Assembly (NCBI GenBank): GCA_005223035.1 | Contig: NJBK01000025.1 | Location: 1-44,086, forward strand | DNA: 44,086 nucleotides | Source: Chloroflexi bacterium B3_Chlor | GTDB lineage: Bacteria; Chloroflexota; Anaerolineae; UBA7937; B3-Chlor | Reading direction: 5' to 3' | In this document: positions 42,311 to 44,086 of the stretch, piece after piece | Layout: each line of letters starts with the position of its first letter | Position numbering within the stretch: position 1 is the stretch's first letter | Made by a program: the position numbers and the translations under genes | Notes under the pieces: model-generated | Database searches by the model: none | What the model was told of the DNA's origin: nothing | What the model saw: only the letters and a program-made list of their open reading frames with translations

Positions 42311-43834
42311 ATGTCTACGAAGAGATCCAGCTTCCGCAAGTTACTACCCCTCGTTACGACACTATTCCTGATGTTGCCGCTACTCTTCGCTCTCGCCGCA
42401 CCGGTGTCGGCCGCGGGGACGATCCGCGTGGACGGCGACGCGGCCGGCTGCGTGAATAGCTCCGGGCAGAGCAACCCCTACGGCGTCGTCTACTGCAAGA
42501 TCCAGGACGCGGTGACCGATGCCAGCCCTGGAGACACCATTCACGTCTACCCGCGCACTGGACCCTACACAGAGAGCGTAAACCTGAGCGACATGGACCC
42601 CGAGGGAGACCTCACGCTGGTTACGGTGAGCGCCGCCGGCGTCCCCACGCCGGGCACCGCGGAGGTGCACTACGGAGGTCCCCAAGCCGAGATCCGCACA
42701 GCGACAGCCTTCGACGGCGACGTCACTATCGACGGCTTTGTGGTCTACTCCGAGGCTTCAGGCATCGATGTGGAGGTGGAAAGTCCGGGTAGCGCCGACA
42801 GCAACCTGGTAATCCGCAACGTGACGGCCAATGGGACTGGCGCTCACGGCATCGAGGCGGAGGCTGATGGCGACGTCACTATCACAAACTGCCAGGCCAA
42901 CAACAACACAGCCGGCGGCAAGAACGGAATCATGGTATATGACACCGGCGGCGACGTTACTATCCTCAACTGTGAAGCCAGCGGCAACACAGGCACGGGC
43001 ATCTGGGTGAGTAACGTCGATGGCACGGTGACCATTCGCAACTGCACCGCCAGTAGTAACACAGGGACTAACTTTGAGGATGGCGGCATCGCTGTGACAA
43101 GAGCCAACGGCGCCGTCAGCATCACCAACTGCACGGCCAATGGAAACACCCGAGTCGGCTTCTTTGCCGACGCCCTGGATGGCGCCCTGCAGATAAGCTC
43201 ATGCGTCTTCACGGGCAATGAAGTGGGAGTCTTGTTCCACGAGCTGTCGGAGGCCGACCAGGTTCTGGTGAACGAGAGCATCATCTGTGGCAATGCCTAC
43301 GGCCTGGGCGCGGACTTGACCGCCAGCATCGGCGCTGAGGGCAATTGGTGGGGCTGCACCACCGGCCCCAATACGTCAGGCTGCGACTCTGTTATAGGCG
43401 ACGGCCCTGGTGACGCCACCCCCTGGATTGACACCGTCACCGCCAGCGCCAGCGTGGACCCGGCGGTCGCGGGGCAACCCACTGTGGTCAGCTTCCAGTT
43501 CTCGGGCGGGCCGCCAGCGGTCTACCTGGGCGAGGGTCCGGGAGACCTCCATGGCGACGATCCGACCTTCATCGTGACCACCGACAATGGCACGGTGATC
43601 GACCCCGGCTTCATCAATGCACCCCAGGGCGTCCTCGCGGCCACCCTGATCCCGGCCTTTGGCGGGACGGCCACCGTGACGCTGGTTGGACCCTGCGGGC
43701 TGGATGAGCAGATCGTCCTGGGTGTCCAGGCTGCTGCTGCGGACTTCGTGCCGGAGCCGGGCAGTGTGGTGCTGCTGACCAGTGGCTTGGTGGGCCTGGC
43801 GGGATACGCAAGGCTGAGGCTGCGAAAAAAGTAG
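42311..43834 (+). CDS. Secreted right-handed beta-helix protein with PEP-CTERM sorting signal
   Basis: A 507-residue exported protein. Signal peptide 1-34 (hydrophobic LLPLVTTLFLMLPLLFALAA, cleavage after PVSAA). The middle (about 35-350) is a parallel beta-helix: repeated turns such as VTITNCQANNNTAGGKNG, VTILNCEASGNTGTGIWV, VTIRNCTASSNTGTNF, each about 22-30 residues with Asn/Cys ladders. The region up to about 475 looks like an Ig- or spike-type domain. The end VPEPGSVVLLTSGLVGLAGY followed by ARLRLRKK is a full PEP-CTERM signal (VPEP, hydrophobic helix, basic tail) for exosortase processing. AGGAG precedes the ATG at 42311 by eight bases; upstream frame extension crosses the promoter and is not coding. 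Confidence 0.92.
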   Translation: MSTKRSSFRKLLPLVTTLFLMLPLLFALAAPVSAAGTIRVDGDAAGCVNSSGQSNPYGVVYCKIQDAVTDASPGDTIHVYPRTGPYTESVNLSDMDPEGDLTLVTVSAAGVPTPGTAEVHYGGPQAEIRTATAFDGDVTIDGFVVYSEASGIDVEVESPGSADSNLVIRNVTANGTGAHGIEAEADGDVTITNCQANNNTAGGKNGIMVYDTGGDVTILNCEASGNTGTGIWVSNVDGTVTIRNCTASSNTGTNFEDGGIAVTRANGAVSITNCTANGNTRVGFFADALDGALQISSCVFTGNEVGVLFHELSEADQVLVNESIICGNAYGLGADLTASIGAEGNWWGCTTGPNTSGCDSVIGDGPGDATPWIDTVTASASVDPAVAGQPTVVSFQFSGGPPAVYLGEGPGDLHGDDPTFIVTTDNGTVIDPGFINAPQGVLAATLIPAFGGTATVTLVGPCGLDEQIVLGVQAAAADFVPEPGSVVLLTSGLVGLAGYARLRLRKK

Positions 43835-43837
43835 TCA

Positions 43838-43870
43838 AACCTCCCGAAGGTTCAGAACCTTCGGGAGGTT
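43838..43870 (+). repeat. Perfect hairpin after the PEP-CTERM gene
   Basis: Arms AACCTCCCGAAGGTT (43838-43852) and AACCTTCGGGAGGTT (43856-43870) around a 3-base loop. It starts four bases after the stop codon. There is no T-run, so it may protect the 3' end or be an intergenic repeat; the terminator follows. Confidence 0.85.
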
Positions 43871-43886
43871 CATTCTGAGAGCAGGG

Positions 43887-43918
43887 GCCACCGTTTCAAG
43901 GACGGTGGCTCTTTTTCT
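43887..43918 (+). terminator. Rho-independent terminator of the PEP-CTERM gene
   Basis: Stem GCCACCGT (43887-43894) with ACGGTGGC (43902-43909), then TCTTTTTCTT. A classic intrinsic terminator on the plus strand, about 50 bases after the stop codon. Confidence 0.88.
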
Positions 43919-43939
43919 TCCTGCAAGCGCGGCTTGGGG

Positions 43940-44060
43940 TTCTCTCTCACCCTCCCCTCTCCCCTCCCCTCGAGGGAGGGGAATCAAAGGGGATCCCACC
44001 CCGCAGAGGGAGGGCAATCGAGACTCCCCTCCCCTGGATGGGGGCAGGTTTGCGGGGGGG
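43940..44060. repeat. CCCTC/GAGGG-rich low-complexity stretch
   Basis: Repeated CCCTC, CCCCTCCCCT and GAGGGAGGGG blocks with inverted-repeat potential (for example CCCCTC next to GAGGGAGGGG near 43970). Similar stretches occur at 4103-4145 and 5720-5790. No coding frame is supported here up to the window end. Confidence 0.6.
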
Positions 44061-44086
44061 TCAATGAGAGGAGAGCCGTGCAGGTC

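Noticed and set aside
1-44086. CRISPR arrays, tRNA/rRNA genes, integrases, insertion sequences
   Set aside because: Looked for regular direct repeats, CCA-type tRNA ends and transposase motifs such as DDE or HUH; none seen. Repeats that exist are domain-coding or intergenic palindromes.

Overview
The window reads like a chromosomal segment of a free-living, signalling-rich bacterium, most likely a Chloroflexota (Anaerolineae-like) lineage, although no marker gene here proves the phylum. The hints are very large multi-GAF sensor proteins, strong AGGAGG-type ribosome binding sites with frequent GTG/TTG starts, CPBP and NatA/NatB-like export genes, and bacterial sigma70-type promoters. Almost everything is on the minus strand. 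Only a 159-residue unknown protein (about 30.55 kb) and a PEP-CTERM beta-helix protein (42.3 kb) are on the plus strand. I see no rRNA, tRNA, CRISPR array, integrase or complete insertion sequence.

Layout by coordinate: 0-5.7 kb carries small envelope or metabolic genes (a small WKGYGI-type protein, DUF1624-type acyltransferase, PNPOx-like protein, RibD-like reductase, ICMT-like methyltransferase, GyrI-like fusion). 5.8-10.9 kb is a probable operon: lipoprotein, NatA-like ATPase, two NatB-like permeases and an M29-type peptidase lipoprotein. 11.2-15.9 kb holds a second ABC exporter, a PH-domain membrane protein, a CPBP protease and a second ICMT-like protein. 15.9-25 kb holds an orphan receiver with a second WKGYGI-type small protein, a polytopic membrane protein, and a signalling unit made of an OpuAC-type binding lipoprotein, a 1595-residue Cache-HAMP-GAF6 histidine kinase and a NarL-type regulator. 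25.1-29 kb is a three-gene glycolipid or envelope cluster (MGDG-synthase-like glycosyltransferase, flippase-like protein, AP-superfamily hydrolase), followed by a sugar-nucleotide epimerase. 31.1-41.3 kb is a cyclic-di-GMP block (REC-GAF-GGDEF, GAF-PAS2-GGDEF, GAF9-PAS2-HD-GYP). It is flanked by a BldC-like HTH fused to a pseudo-receiver, which is divergent from the PEP-CTERM protein.

Two patterns are not explained by ordinary annotation. First, a gap-free promoter module of about 96 bp occurs four times (348-443, 1640-1735, 16584-16679, 18128-18223). Each copy has three spaced palindromes followed by a TATACT -10 box, and each sits just upstream of a minus-strand gene. Two of these targets, directly or through a two-gene operon, are members of a small protein family (59 and 62 residues) that I do not recognise; it starts with a WKGYGI-like motif and ends in RYxxPIR. 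Together they look like a small local regulon. Second, the segment is littered with decayed partial copies of its own genes (DUF1624, M29, ICMT and PH-domain genes, plus a broken PAS domain), which suggests repeated local duplication and loss.
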